38,449 nucleotides of DNA, taken from Thauera sp. GTDB lineage: Bacteria; Pseudomonadota; Gammaproteobacteria; Burkholderiales; Rhodocyclaceae. Below the pieces are notes generated by a model, which ran no database searches, was not told where the DNA came from, and saw nothing but the letters and a program-made list of their open reading frames with translations. Positions 22,451 to 30,016 of this stretch are shown piece by piece. How positions within the stretch are numbered: the stretch's first letter is position 1; each line of letters opens with the position of its first letter. The stretch covers positions 169,666 to 208,114 of the forward strand of contig JAFLDS010000005.1 of assembly GCA_017302295.1 (NCBI GenBank), given 5' to 3'. Position numbers and translations under genes: made by a program.

Positions 22451-23419
22451 TCAGTTGCCGGCGAAAACCTCGTCGAGCGTGTCGGCATCCAGCACGCGCT
22501 CGGCCCACAGGTCGAGCTGCTCGACGCTCGCATGAGCCAAACGATCGGCGACGGCGGCGGGCAGCGGACCGAAGCGGCGGTTGAGCTGCCGGGTCAACAG
22601 TACTGCGCGACCTCTCGCCATTCCCTGCTCGATGCCCTTCTCGATGCCCTGCTCCATCCCGCGCTTGGTCGCGAGCCGCTCCACGCTGGTGACGTACTTC
22701 ATTTTCCTTTCTCCTTCAATGGCTTCGATATCGTGCCACAACTCGGCTTCAAGTTCGTCGGGCAGGCGCATCATCCAGTCGAGCACGCCGAAGAACTCGA
22801 GGATGCGCTGGCGCGTCCAGTTCCGCTCGTACAGCAGCCGCACCAGGCGGCGTTTGGCGTCGAAGCGCCGGGCCGGGTCGCGGCGGGTGCTTCGAGTGAG
22901 GAGATGGGCGGCGGCCACCAGCGCGAAGGGATTGGGGTCGGCCAGCAGCGCAGCGAAATCGGCGGTGAGGTCGGTGAGCTTGGACACCGGGTAGTTCAGG
23001 CTGTGGCGGCAACCGAAGAGATCGACACTGAAGTTGTCCGGTCGCCATGCCGGGTCGTCGTCGGCCAGCACCGCAAGGCTGGCTACTGCACGACGGTGAC
23101 GGTCGTAAATGCGGTAGTTGTAGACGAACATCCGCTCGGCAAAATCGACGTCGCGCTTGCCCTGCACCTCGATGTGGATGCACACCCAGTCCTCGCTGCC
23201 GTCGTGGCGGCACACCCGGGCGAGCTTGTCGACGTGGCGCCGACCGGTCGGCGCGTCGTGGCTGATCTGTTGCAGTTCCTTGTCGAGGAAGGTGTGGCCG
23301 CGCGCCCAGTCGATCTGGCTATGGGCGTCGGGAAAATGGAAGGCGACGAACTCGGGAAAAGCGTTCTCGAGGGCGCCCTTCCACGGGCTGTCGTAGTCGT
23401 CGGCTGCGGTAGGGGACAT
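22451..23419 (-). CDS. Rpn-family recombination-promoting nuclease / DUF4351 protein
   Basis: This 322-residue member of the Rpn/transposase_31-like PD-(D/E)XK group has the catalytic-type stretch VDKLARVCRHDGSEDWVCIHIEVQGKR, split as D...E-x-Q, after a FLDKELQQI start region. The mid-region is LNYPVSKLTDLTADFAALL. The C-terminal DUF4351 domain reads RFGPLPAAVADRLAHASVEQL, then LDLWAERVLDADTLDEVF. A GMEQGIEKGIEQGMARGRA repeat links the parts; such slippage-prone repeats are common in the family. A decayed copy lies at 20475-20590. The role may be recombination or defence and is not settled here. Confidence 0.85.
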   Translation of the reverse strand: MSPTAADDYDSPWKGALENAFPEFVAFHFPDAHSQIDWARGHTFLDKELQQISHDAPTGRRHVDKLARVCRHDGSEDWVCIHIEVQGKRDVDFAERMFVYNYRIYDRHRRAVASLAVLADDDPAWRPDNFSVDLFGCRHSLNYPVSKLTDLTADFAALLADPNPFALVAAAHLLTRSTRRDPARRFDAKRRLVRLLYERNWTRQRILEFFGVLDWMMRLPDELEAELWHDIEAIEGERKMKYVTSVERLATKRGMEQGIEKGIEQGMARGRAVLLTRQLNRRFGPLPAAVADRLAHASVEQLDLWAERVLDADTLDEVFAGN

Positions 23420-23517
23420 TGCCGCCTCAAGAACAATGGCATTGACCCGATACTACCCAGCCAATGCCGTTGTCACAACAGCAGCACGTCGCCCGGGCCG
23501 CGCTCGACCCGCCCGCG

Positions 23518-24525
23518 TCACACCCCGTAATACCCCCGATACCACTGCACGAACCGCCCGACACCCTCTTCCACACTGGTGGCCGGGGCGAAGCCGGTCC
23601 AGGCGTTGAGCTCGGAGGTGTCCGCGTAGGTGGCGGGCACGTCGCCGTCCTGCAGCGGCAGGAAGTTCTTTTCGGCAGTCTTGCCGAGCGACTTCTCGAT
23701 GGCGGCGATGAAGGCCATCAGCTCGACCGGGTCGTGGTTGCCGATGTTGAACACGCGGAACGGCACGTTGCTGCGGCCGGGATCGGGCTGGTCGGGGTTG
23801 AAGCCGGGGTCGGCCTCGGCGACGTGGTCCATGGTGCGGATCACGCCTTCGACGATGTCGTCGATGAAGGTGAAGTCGCGCTTCATCTTGCCGTGGTTGA
23901 ACACGTCGATGGCGCGGCCTTCGAGGATGGCCTTGGTGAACAGGAACAGCGCCATGTCGGGCCGACCCCAGGGGCCATACACGGTGAAGAAGCGCAGGCC
24001 GGTGGTGGGCAGGCCGTAGAGGTGGCTGTAGGTGTGCGCCATCAGCTCGTTGGCCTTCTTGGTGGCCGCATACAGGCTCACCGGGTGGTCGACGCTGTCG
24101 TGCTCGGAGAACGGCATCTTGGTGTTGCCGCCATACACGCTGGAGCTCGACGCGTAGGTGAGGTGCTGCACCTTGTTGTGGCGGCAGCCTTCGAGGATGT
24201 TGATGAAGCCGACGAGGTTGCTGTCCACATAGGCGTGCGGGTTCTGCAGCGAGTAGCGCACACCGGCCTGGGCGGCGAGGTGGATGACGCGGTCGAACTT
24301 TTCCTCGGCGAACAGGCGCTCCATGCCGACGCGGTCGGCGACGTCCATCTTGACGAAGCGAAAGCCCTTGTTGGGCGTGAGACGAGCGAGCCGCGCCTCC
24401 TTCAGCGTGGGATCGTAGTAGTCGTTGAGGTTGTCGAGGCCGACCACTTCGTCGCCGCGGGCGAGCAGGCGCTCGGAGGTGTGCATGCCGATGAAACCGG
24501 CGGCGCCGGTGACGAGAATTTTCAT
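23518..24525 (-). CDS. UDP-glucuronate 4-epimerase-like NAD-dependent epimerase
   Basis: This 335-residue extended short-chain dehydrogenase has the GAAGFIG NAD motif at residues 7-13, the catalytic YAATK (Tyr-Lys) and an upstream SSSVYGGN Ser motif. [10 protein letters not shown] and [17 protein letters not shown] are typical of CapI/LspL UDP-glucuronate 4-epimerases, which interconvert UDP-GlcA and UDP-GalA. It is full length. It lies divergent from waaA and close to the accessory patch, and may feed UDP-GalA into LPS core or the glycan made by the 8-18 kb operon. Confidence 0.87.
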   Translation of the reverse strand: MKILVTGAAGFIGMHTSERLLARGDEVVGLDNLNDYYDPTLKEARLARLTPNKGFRFVKMDVADRVGMERLFAEEKFDRVIHLAAQAGVRYSLQNPHAYVDSNLVGFINILEGCRHNKVQHLTYASSSSVYGGNTKMPFSEHDSVDHPVSLYAATKKANELMAHTYSHLYGLPTTGLRFFTVYGPWGRPDMALFLFTKAILEGRAIDVFNHGKMKRDFTFIDDIVEGVIRTMDHVAEADPGFNPDQPDPGRSNVPFRVFNIGNHDPVELMAFIAAIEKSLGKTAEKNFLPLQDGDVPATYADTSELNAWTGFAPATSVEEGVGRFVQWYRGYYGV

Positions 24526-24672
24526 GTGCGGGGAATGAGGCTTCAGAAAGGGTTTGAAAAGATGGCGAATTATCGCACGCAGCCATCCGCCCGGCGTATT
24601 TCATGCGTCCGGCCAGCGCGACTTCGGGCACACGCCGCTTATACTTGCACGGCCTCATCACGATGATTCTGG

Positions 24673-25938
24673 ATGCTGACCCGCCTGCCCTACTCGTTTC
24701 TGTGGCTGTTCGTGCTGCCCGTGGCCTTACTGCGGCTCGTGTGGCGCGCACGACGACAGCCCGGTTATCTGAAGCACGTCGGCGAGCGCCTCGGCCGCTA
24801 TCGTGTTCGCGCTCCTGGCAAGGTGATCTGGGTGCACGCGGTGTCGGTGGGCGAGACGCGCGCGGCAGAACCGCTGGTGCGCGCCCTGCTGGCCCGCTGG
24901 CCGGAGCACACTGTGCTGCTGACGCACATGACGCCCACCGGGCGTGAGACTTCCAAGGCCCTGTTCGGCGGCGAATCGCGTGTGCTGCGCGTGTATCTGC
25001 CCTACGACCTGGGCTGTTTCATGCGCAGCTTCCTGCGCCATTTCCGGCCGGCTTTCGGCGTGATCATGGAGACCGAGCTGTGGCCGAACCTGCTCGCCGC
25101 CTGCCGGAGGCGCAAGATCCCCGTTTTGCTGGCCAACGCGCGTCTGTCGGAACGCTCGGCCGGCCGCTATGCGCGCCTGCCTGCGCTCACCGGGCTGACG
25201 ATGCGCGCGCTGTCGGCCATCGGCGCGCAGACGGCGGCCGACGCCGCGCGCCTGTCGGCGCTCGGCGCCGAGCGCGTCACGATCACCGGCAACATCAAGT
25301 TCGACATCGCGCCCCCGCCCGCCGCGCTGAGCCTGGCCGACACTTTCCGCGCGCGCATCGGCAGCCGGCCGGTGCTGCTGGCCGCCAGCACGCGCGAAGG
25401 GGAAGAAGGTCCGCTGCTCGACGCCTTCGCCCGCCTCGCCCCGCCCGATGTGCTGCTCGCGCTGGTGCCACGCCACCCGCAGCGCTTCGACGAAGTCGCC
25501 GCGCTCGTGCGCCAGCGTGGCCTCGCCCTGCAGCGCCGCTCCGACGACAGCGCCGTCGATGCGAAAACGCGCGTCTGGCTGGGGGATTCGATGGGCGAGA
25601 TGTTCGCCTACTACGCCGCGGCCGACGCGGCGCTGATCGGCGGCAGCTGGCTGCCCCTGGGCGGGCAGAACCTGATCGAAGCCTGCGCGGTGGGCACGCC
25701 GGTGATCGTCGGCCCGCACACTTTCAACTTCCAGGTCGTGGCCGATCAGGCCGTGGCCGCGAATGCCGCCAGGCGCGCGACCGACATCGAAGATGGGATG
25801 GCCATGGCGCTGGCGCTGCTCGCCGACCCTGGCGCCCGCGAGGCCATGGCGACCGCCGGTAAGCGCTTTGCGGAAGCGCATCGCGGCGCGACTCAGCGTT
25901 CGATCGAATTGCTGGAAAAGCTGAGCACCGGGCACTGA
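24673..25938 (+). CDS. waaA: 3-deoxy-D-manno-octulosonic acid (Kdo) transferase
   Basis: WaaA adds Kdo from CMP-Kdo to the lipid A precursor on the inner face of the inner membrane. This GT30 protein of 421 residues begins with a membrane anchor (YSFLWLFVLPVALLRLVW). It then carries GERLGRY, WVHAVSVGETRAAEPL, THMTPTGRETSK, METELWPNLL and ANARLSERSAGRY. The C-terminal domain has GSWLPLGGQNLIEACAVGTPVI and GPHTFNF. All are standard. It is divergent from the epimerase; hipBA lies between it and tolC. Confidence 0.95.
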   Translation: MLTRLPYSFLWLFVLPVALLRLVWRARRQPGYLKHVGERLGRYRVRAPGKVIWVHAVSVGETRAAEPLVRALLARWPEHTVLLTHMTPTGRETSKALFGGESRVLRVYLPYDLGCFMRSFLRHFRPAFGVIMETELWPNLLAACRRRKIPVLLANARLSERSAGRYARLPALTGLTMRALSAIGAQTAADAARLSALGAERVTITGNIKFDIAPPPAALSLADTFRARIGSRPVLLAASTREGEEGPLLDAFARLAPPDVLLALVPRHPQRFDEVAALVRQRGLALQRRSDDSAVDAKTRVWLGDSMGEMFAYYAAADAALIGGSWLPLGGQNLIEACAVGTPVIVGPHTFNFQVVADQAVAANAARRATDIEDGMAMALALLADPGAREAMATAGKRFAEAHRGATQRSIELLEKLSTGH

Positions 25939-25960
25939 CGAACGGCGCCGGGGCCGCGTC

Positions 25961-27205
25961 TCAAGCCCCGATCAGCCGCGCCTGCTGGCCAAAGCAGTGC
26001 TCCACGCGACGCATGATCTGCGCGTCCGCGCCGGTCGCTTCAAACACGCTACGCCACGCGCCGACACCCACCCGGATGTGCTGGATTTCATCGCTCGCCT
26101 GGTGTCGCGAGAGTCCGAACTCGGCAGAGTGATCCAGCGCAAGCGATAGATCCGACTCAGGACGGCCATCGACGATGGCCATGCCCTGATAACCCAGGTT
26201 ACCGAGCTGCGGCACCAGATCGAACGCAGGCGCAAGGCGGAAGCGGTCTGCAGCCACGTGCAGGACGCCGTGGTTCTTCACGTGGTCGTCGGAATTGTCG
26301 ATGAAGAGATTGAACACGAGCCTGCGGAAAAGCTCGCGCAGATCGCTCGCAACGTCTGCACCGTGAAGCCGAAGATGTCGCGCCAGTCGCACATAGCTGC
26401 CTTCGGACGACGCATAGGGACTATCGGTGAAAGCCGCGGCGGACAGGTAATGCAGGCGCAAGTCCCGCTCGATGCTCCCCGGACGGTCGAAGCGGCGCAA
26501 CACCAGTGCCCGCGCGCTGCGCAGCGGGACGAGTTCGAACTCGGGCACCCGGATGCCGCAACGCCGAGCGAGCGCCATGGTGCAGGCTTCGAGCGTCTCG
26601 ACATCGAGTTCGTCGTCGCGCGCGGGAAACTTCGCCATCCACAGCGCGTCGCCGCGAATCAAGGTCGCCTTGGGGCGAACCCCGCCCAGGCTGCCGCCGT
26701 GCCGCAGCAGGCGCCGCATCTCTCGCGGCACTTCCATGTCGAACGCGAGCCGATGGGCGGCTTCGGCGAGATCCTCCAGCGCGTAGCGTTCAAGCGGCCC
26801 ATCGACCGCCCCGAGCGAAGGTGACTCGGCGAACGTCATTGCACCGACGCGGTCTGCATTGGTGGCGAGCAGCACGTCAACATCGTCGAGCTCCCGCCAG
26901 TCATTGCGCGCGGCCAGCACCAGCCTGCCCCAGGCATCCGGTAACGCATCGCGAAAAGTCTGGTTGAGTGCGCCGCCATCGCGCAAACGGCGTCGCGGCA
27001 TCGTCGTCACACCGGGCCCAAGCGGCAGATAGGCCGGGTTCAGCGACACCGCGTCAGGCCGGGCAAGATAGCCACGGCCGTAGGCGAAGACCCCTTCCTC
27101 GCTCAGGCCATCGCGCACGACACGCATCAACCCTGCCGGCACCGGCAGCGATGCGCCGGGCAGATGCAGGCCGACGTACAGGGATCGCTCAGAAATCGAG
27201 CTCAT
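25961..27205 (-). CDS. hipA: HipA-family serine/threonine kinase toxin
   Basis: This 414-residue HipA-like kinase has an N-terminal HipA_N-type domain (LYVGLHLPGASLPVPAGLMRVV), the Gly-rich GGSLGGVRPKATL loop, and KFPARDDELDVETLEACTMALA with an ATP-binding Lys and Glu. VLRRFDR, the catalytic loop NLFIDNSDDHVKNHG and the metal-binding FDLVP in LAPAFDLVP complete the fold. Relatives phosphorylate aminoacyl-tRNA synthetases such as GltX. The start overlaps hipB by 17 bases. It is complete and all kinase residues that I can check are present. Confidence 0.9.
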   Translation of the reverse strand: MSSISERSLYVGLHLPGASLPVPAGLMRVVRDGLSEEGVFAYGRGYLARPDAVSLNPAYLPLGPGVTTMPRRRLRDGGALNQTFRDALPDAWGRLVLAARNDWRELDDVDVLLATNADRVGAMTFAESPSLGAVDGPLERYALEDLAEAAHRLAFDMEVPREMRRLLRHGGSLGGVRPKATLIRGDALWMAKFPARDDELDVETLEACTMALARRCGIRVPEFELVPLRSARALVLRRFDRPGSIERDLRLHYLSAAAFTDSPYASSEGSYVRLARHLRLHGADVASDLRELFRRLVFNLFIDNSDDHVKNHGVLHVAADRFRLAPAFDLVPQLGNLGYQGMAIVDGRPESDLSLALDHSAEFGLSRHQASDEIQHIRVGVGAWRSVFEATGADAQIMRRVEHCFGQQARLIGA

Positions 27206-27527
27206 CGTCGCGAATCGTGGCGGATTTCAGTTCAGTCGCGCGCGCGCGACGACCGCTCGCCAGCGTCGCAGGAACGGGCGCGACGCTGTCCAGCGAAGAC
27301 AACTGGCCGACGAGCCACAAGGCGTTGGCAAGATGCCCGACACTGCATGCGGGCTTGCCCGCCTCGAGCGCACGGTAGGTGTTGATCGAGCAGAGCATCC
27401 GCTCCGCCATCTGTGCAATCGAGAGCTCGCGCGCAATGCGGCAGGCGCGCAGACGTTCGCCCAAGGCCTTCAGGCTGCCTGCGACATCGGGAGAAATGGC
27501 ATCAAGTCCGCGGGAGGCTCTCGGCAT
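27189..27527 (-). CDS. hipB: HipB-like helix-turn-helix antitoxin
   Basis: This 112-residue DNA-binding protein has a Cro/C1-type helix-turn-helix (LGERLRACRIARELSIAQMAERMLCSINTYRALEAGKP, split by helices, about residues 23-60) and a basic/acidic C-terminal tail ending DDELDF. It precedes and overlaps hipA. A 13-base perfect inverted repeat lies directly upstream, so autorepression is very likely. No clear ribosome site precedes the ATG, so the message may be leaderless or start very close to the ATG. Confidence 0.87.
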   Translation of the reverse strand: MPRASRGLDAISPDVAGSLKALGERLRACRIARELSIAQMAERMLCSINTYRALEAGKPACSVGHLANALWLVGQLSSLDSVAPVPATLASGRRARATELKSATIRDDELDF

Positions 27528-27529
27528 GG

Positions 27530-27570
27530 CAATAGAATGATATTAGAAGCCAACTAGTATCATTCTATTG
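27530..27570. promoter_or_regulatory. 13-base inverted repeat, HipB operator candidate
   Basis: CAATAGAATGATA at 27530-27542 and its exact reverse complement at 27558-27570 flank a 15-base spacer and begin 3 bases upstream of hipB. It is AT-rich in a GC-rich genome and must overlap the hipBA promoter. This is the expected layout for autorepression by HipB or HipAB. Confidence 0.75.
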
Positions 27571-27627
27571 AACGCATCGAGAAAAACAAGGAAGGCGTCG
27601 GTCGCGCCCGGGACAGTGCCAGCCCGC

Positions 27628-28935
27628 CTACTTCGACTGCGTCAGCAGCGCGTTGATCGTCTGCACATCCTCTTCGCTGAGCGTGCCCGCCGCAGCCTTC
27701 AGGCGCAACTGGGCGATCAGCGTGTCGTAGCGGGCGCGGGCGAGGCGTTGCAGGGTGTCGGCAAGCTGGGTCTGGGCATTCAGCACGTCGATGTTGATGC
27801 GCACGCCGACTTCGTAACCGAGCTTGTTGGCCTCGAGCGCCGAGATTGAGGACGTCCGCGCGGCCTCCAGCGCCTTGACCTGCGCCAGGCCGCTGGTCAC
27901 GCCCAGCCACGACTGGCGCGCAGCGAGCGCGGCGCTGCGTCGCGCATCTTCCAGGTCCGAATCGGCCTTCATGCGCAGCGCGGCCGCCTCGCGGGTGACG
28001 GACGACGTGCGGCCGCCGGAGTACAGCGGCACGTTGAGCTGCAGGCCGATGGCGGTGCTCTCCGAACGCTCGGTGACGATCGCCGGACGATTGTTGAGCC
28101 CGTGCGTGGCGACGATATCCACCGTGGGCAGGTGCCCCGCCTGCGAGCGCTCGACTTCGCGCGCGGCGATCTCGCGCACCAGCTGCTGGGCCTGCACGCC
28201 GAGGCTGCCGGCCTCGGCGGCCGAGACCCAGTCGGCGATGCTGTCGGGCTGCGGGCGCTGCAGCTCCACCCCCGGACGCAGGCCGGCGAGCGCCTCGGGC
28301 TGCTTGCCGATGATCTGGGCCAGCGTGTGGCGCGCGACCTCGAGCTGGTTCTGCGCGGCGATCTCCTGCGCCACCGCGAGGTCGAAGCGCGACTGCGCCT
28401 CGTGCACATCGGTGATGGTGACGGTGCCGACCTCGAAGCTGGCATTGGCGAGCTGGCGCTGCTCGGCCGCGGCGGTGCGCAGCTGGGTGACGGCGGCGAG
28501 CGCGTCCTGCGCGTTGAGCACGTTGAAGTAGGCTTCGGACGCGCGCAGCACGAGGTCCTGCCGGGCGATGCCGAACTGGCTGTCGGCGAGCGCGGTCTGG
28601 AGTTCGCCCTGCTTGTACTGCACCCAGTTCTGCCAGCGGAACAGCGGCTGCGTCAGCTGTACGGCGTAGCCGTTGCTGTTGTAGTCACGCTCGAGGGTAA
28701 CGTTACCGGCGCGCGCTTCGGCCTGGTTCCAGGCCGAATTGGCGCTGGCGCCGATCTGGGGCAGCAGCCCGGACAGCCCCTGCACCACTTTTTCCTGGCC
28801 GGCGTCGCGCTGCGCGCGTGCCGCGGCGAACTTCGCGTCGTTGGCGAGCGCATCGCGATACACCTGCAGCAGGTCCGCGGCGGACGCGCTGCCACACAGC
28901 AGGCCACCCAGACAGATCGCAACCAGTCGCTTCAT
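27628..28935 (-). CDS. tolC: TolC-family outer-membrane efflux channel
   Basis: This protein of about 435 residues has a signal peptide (MKRLVAICLGGLLCGSASA). The mature part starts ADLLQVYRDALANDAKF, the standard TolC opening, followed by two OEP repeats with long helices and PLFRWQNWVQY and PLYSGGRTSSV turns. The ATG at 28935 is used because it opens the signal peptide; the frame is open 27 codons upstream. It forms the outer-membrane duct of type I secretion and RND pumps, possibly for the RND pair at 30-34 kb. It is followed on the same strand by the HipBA region and preceded by the rhodanese gene. Confidence 0.92.
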   Translation of the reverse strand: MKRLVAICLGGLLCGSASAADLLQVYRDALANDAKFAAARAQRDAGQEKVVQGLSGLLPQIGASANSAWNQAEARAGNVTLERDYNSNGYAVQLTQPLFRWQNWVQYKQGELQTALADSQFGIARQDLVLRASEAYFNVLNAQDALAAVTQLRTAAAEQRQLANASFEVGTVTITDVHEAQSRFDLAVAQEIAAQNQLEVARHTLAQIIGKQPEALAGLRPGVELQRPQPDSIADWVSAAEAGSLGVQAQQLVREIAAREVERSQAGHLPTVDIVATHGLNNRPAIVTERSESTAIGLQLNVPLYSGGRTSSVTREAAALRMKADSDLEDARRSAALAARQSWLGVTSGLAQVKALEAARTSSISALEANKLGYEVGVRINIDVLNAQTQLADTLQRLARARYDTLIAQLRLKAAAGTLSEEDVQTINALLTQSK

Positions 28936-28966
28936 CAATCTCGCTCCGCTCGGCAAGGGACAGGAA

Positions 28967-29290
28967 TCAGTACTGCGGCATGCGCGGGTCGACCTGCGCC
29001 GCCCAGCCTGCCACACCGCCGGCGAGGTTGATCACCTTGTCGAAGCCCTGATGCGCGAGAAACATGCACACCTGCGCGCTGCGCCCGCCGTGGTGGCAGA
29101 TCACCACCGTCTCGCGATCACGCTCCAGCTCGGCCAGGCGCGCCGGCACCGACGACATCGGCATCAACTGCGAACCGCCGATGTGACAGATCTGGAATTC
29201 CCACGGTTCGCGCACGTCGAGCAGCAAGGGCGCGGGCTGGGTGTCGTCGGCAAGCCAGGCGGCGAGCTGGTCGGGGCGGATCTGGCGCAT
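28967..29290 (-). CDS. Rhodanese-like sulfurtransferase
   Basis: This single-domain rhodanese has 107 residues. LLLDVREPWEFQICHIGGS is the first CH2 region, and the active-site loop is VICHHGGRS with the catalytic Cys. FDKVINLAGGVAGWAAQVDP is the typical end. It probably handles persulfide sulfur in the cytoplasm. It lies between pcm and tolC on the same strand, with 6 and 31 bases of spacing, a cluster I know from related betaproteobacteria. Confidence 0.9.
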   Translation of the reverse strand: MRQIRPDQLAAWLADDTQPAPLLLDVREPWEFQICHIGGSQLMPMSSVPARLAELERDRETVVICHHGGRSAQVCMFLAHQGFDKVINLAGGVAGWAAQVDPRMPQY

Positions 29291-29296
29291 GGAGTC

Positions 29297-29950
29297 TCAG
29301 AAGCGGAAAGTCTCGTGGCGCGGTGCGTTCTTCAGCATGGGCACGAGGGTTTCGAAAACATCTTCGCTGCGATAACGGCCCTCGGCCTCACAGGTGACCA
29401 GGCGCGCCTTCATCACCGGCGCCTCGCCGACGAAGGCGAACAGGCGGCCGCCGACCTTGAGCTGCTCGAGCAGGGCCTGCGGCAGGAAGGGCAAGCCGCC
29501 GGAGACGACGATCACGTCATAGGGTGCACGGCCGGGCCAGCCCATAACGCCGTCGCCTTCCTCGACGATGACGTTGTCGACCTTGTTACGCGACAGGTTG
29601 GCGCTGGCGAAGCGCACGAGTTCGGGATCGATCTCGATCGAACGCACCCACTCGGTCCGCGCCGCCAGCAGCGCTGCAAGGAAACCGGAGCCAGTACCGA
29701 TCTCGAGCACGGAGTCGGCGCGGTTGAGCTGCAACGCTTGCAGGATCTTGCCCTCGATGACCGGCTTCAGCATGACCTGGCCGTTGCCGATGGGAATCTC
29801 GACGTCGGCGAAGGCGAGCGCACGCGACTTCTCGGGGACGAACTCCTCGCGCTTCACCGTCATCAGGAGGTCGAGCACATTCGGATCCAGCACCTCCCAG
29901 GGGCGGATCTGTTGTTCGACCATGTTGAAACGCGCTTTCTCGAAGTTCAT
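29297..29950 (-). CDS. pcm: Protein-L-isoaspartate O-methyltransferase-like protein
   Basis: This 217-residue SAM-dependent methyltransferase of the PCMT family methylates or recognises damaged aspartyl residues. It starts MNFEKARFNMVEQQIRPWEV and contains IGNGQVMLKPV, the SAM motif EIGTGSGFLAALLA and VIVEEGDGVMGWPGRAPYDV. The ATG at 29950 with AGGAG 7 bases ahead is clear; an upstream in-frame codon would add 9 residues. The family's usual P-hydrophobic tail is short here. In beta- and alphaproteobacteria this clade often lies with tolC, as it does here, and may not be a true repair enzyme. Confidence 0.87.
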   Translation of the reverse strand: MNFEKARFNMVEQQIRPWEVLDPNVLDLLMTVKREEFVPEKSRALAFADVEIPIGNGQVMLKPVIEGKILQALQLNRADSVLEIGTGSGFLAALLAARTEWVRSIEIDPELVRFASANLSRNKVDNVIVEEGDGVMGWPGRAPYDVIVVSGGLPFLPQALLEQLKVGGRLFAFVGEAPVMKARLVTCEAEGRYRSEDVFETLVPMLKNAPRHETFRF

Positions 29951-29980
29951 CGGGCACTCCTGGCGAAATATTAGCACACG

Positions 29981-30009
29981 CTTATAATAAAAGCGTCGTC
30001 GAAAAGCAA
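29981..30009 (-). promoter_or_regulatory. Sigma-70-type promoter for pcm-rhodanese-tolC
   Basis: On the minus strand, TTGCTT (-35), a 17-base spacer and TATAAG (-10) stand about 30 bases ahead of the pcm ATG. Both boxes are near consensus and the spacing is ideal. It lies in the short gap after the RND pump stop and may drive the three-gene unit. Confidence 0.5.
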
Positions 30010-30016
30010 AATCGCA

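Noticed and set aside
22451-23419. Insertion sequence transposase
   Set aside because: Although called transposase in some databases, it is an Rpn/PD-(D/E)XK protein; no terminal inverted repeats or target duplications were seen around it.
24727-25935. Open frame of 402 codons opposite waaA
   Set aside because: It is antisense to a clear waaA; the His/Gln/Arg-rich translation is typical of shadow frames.
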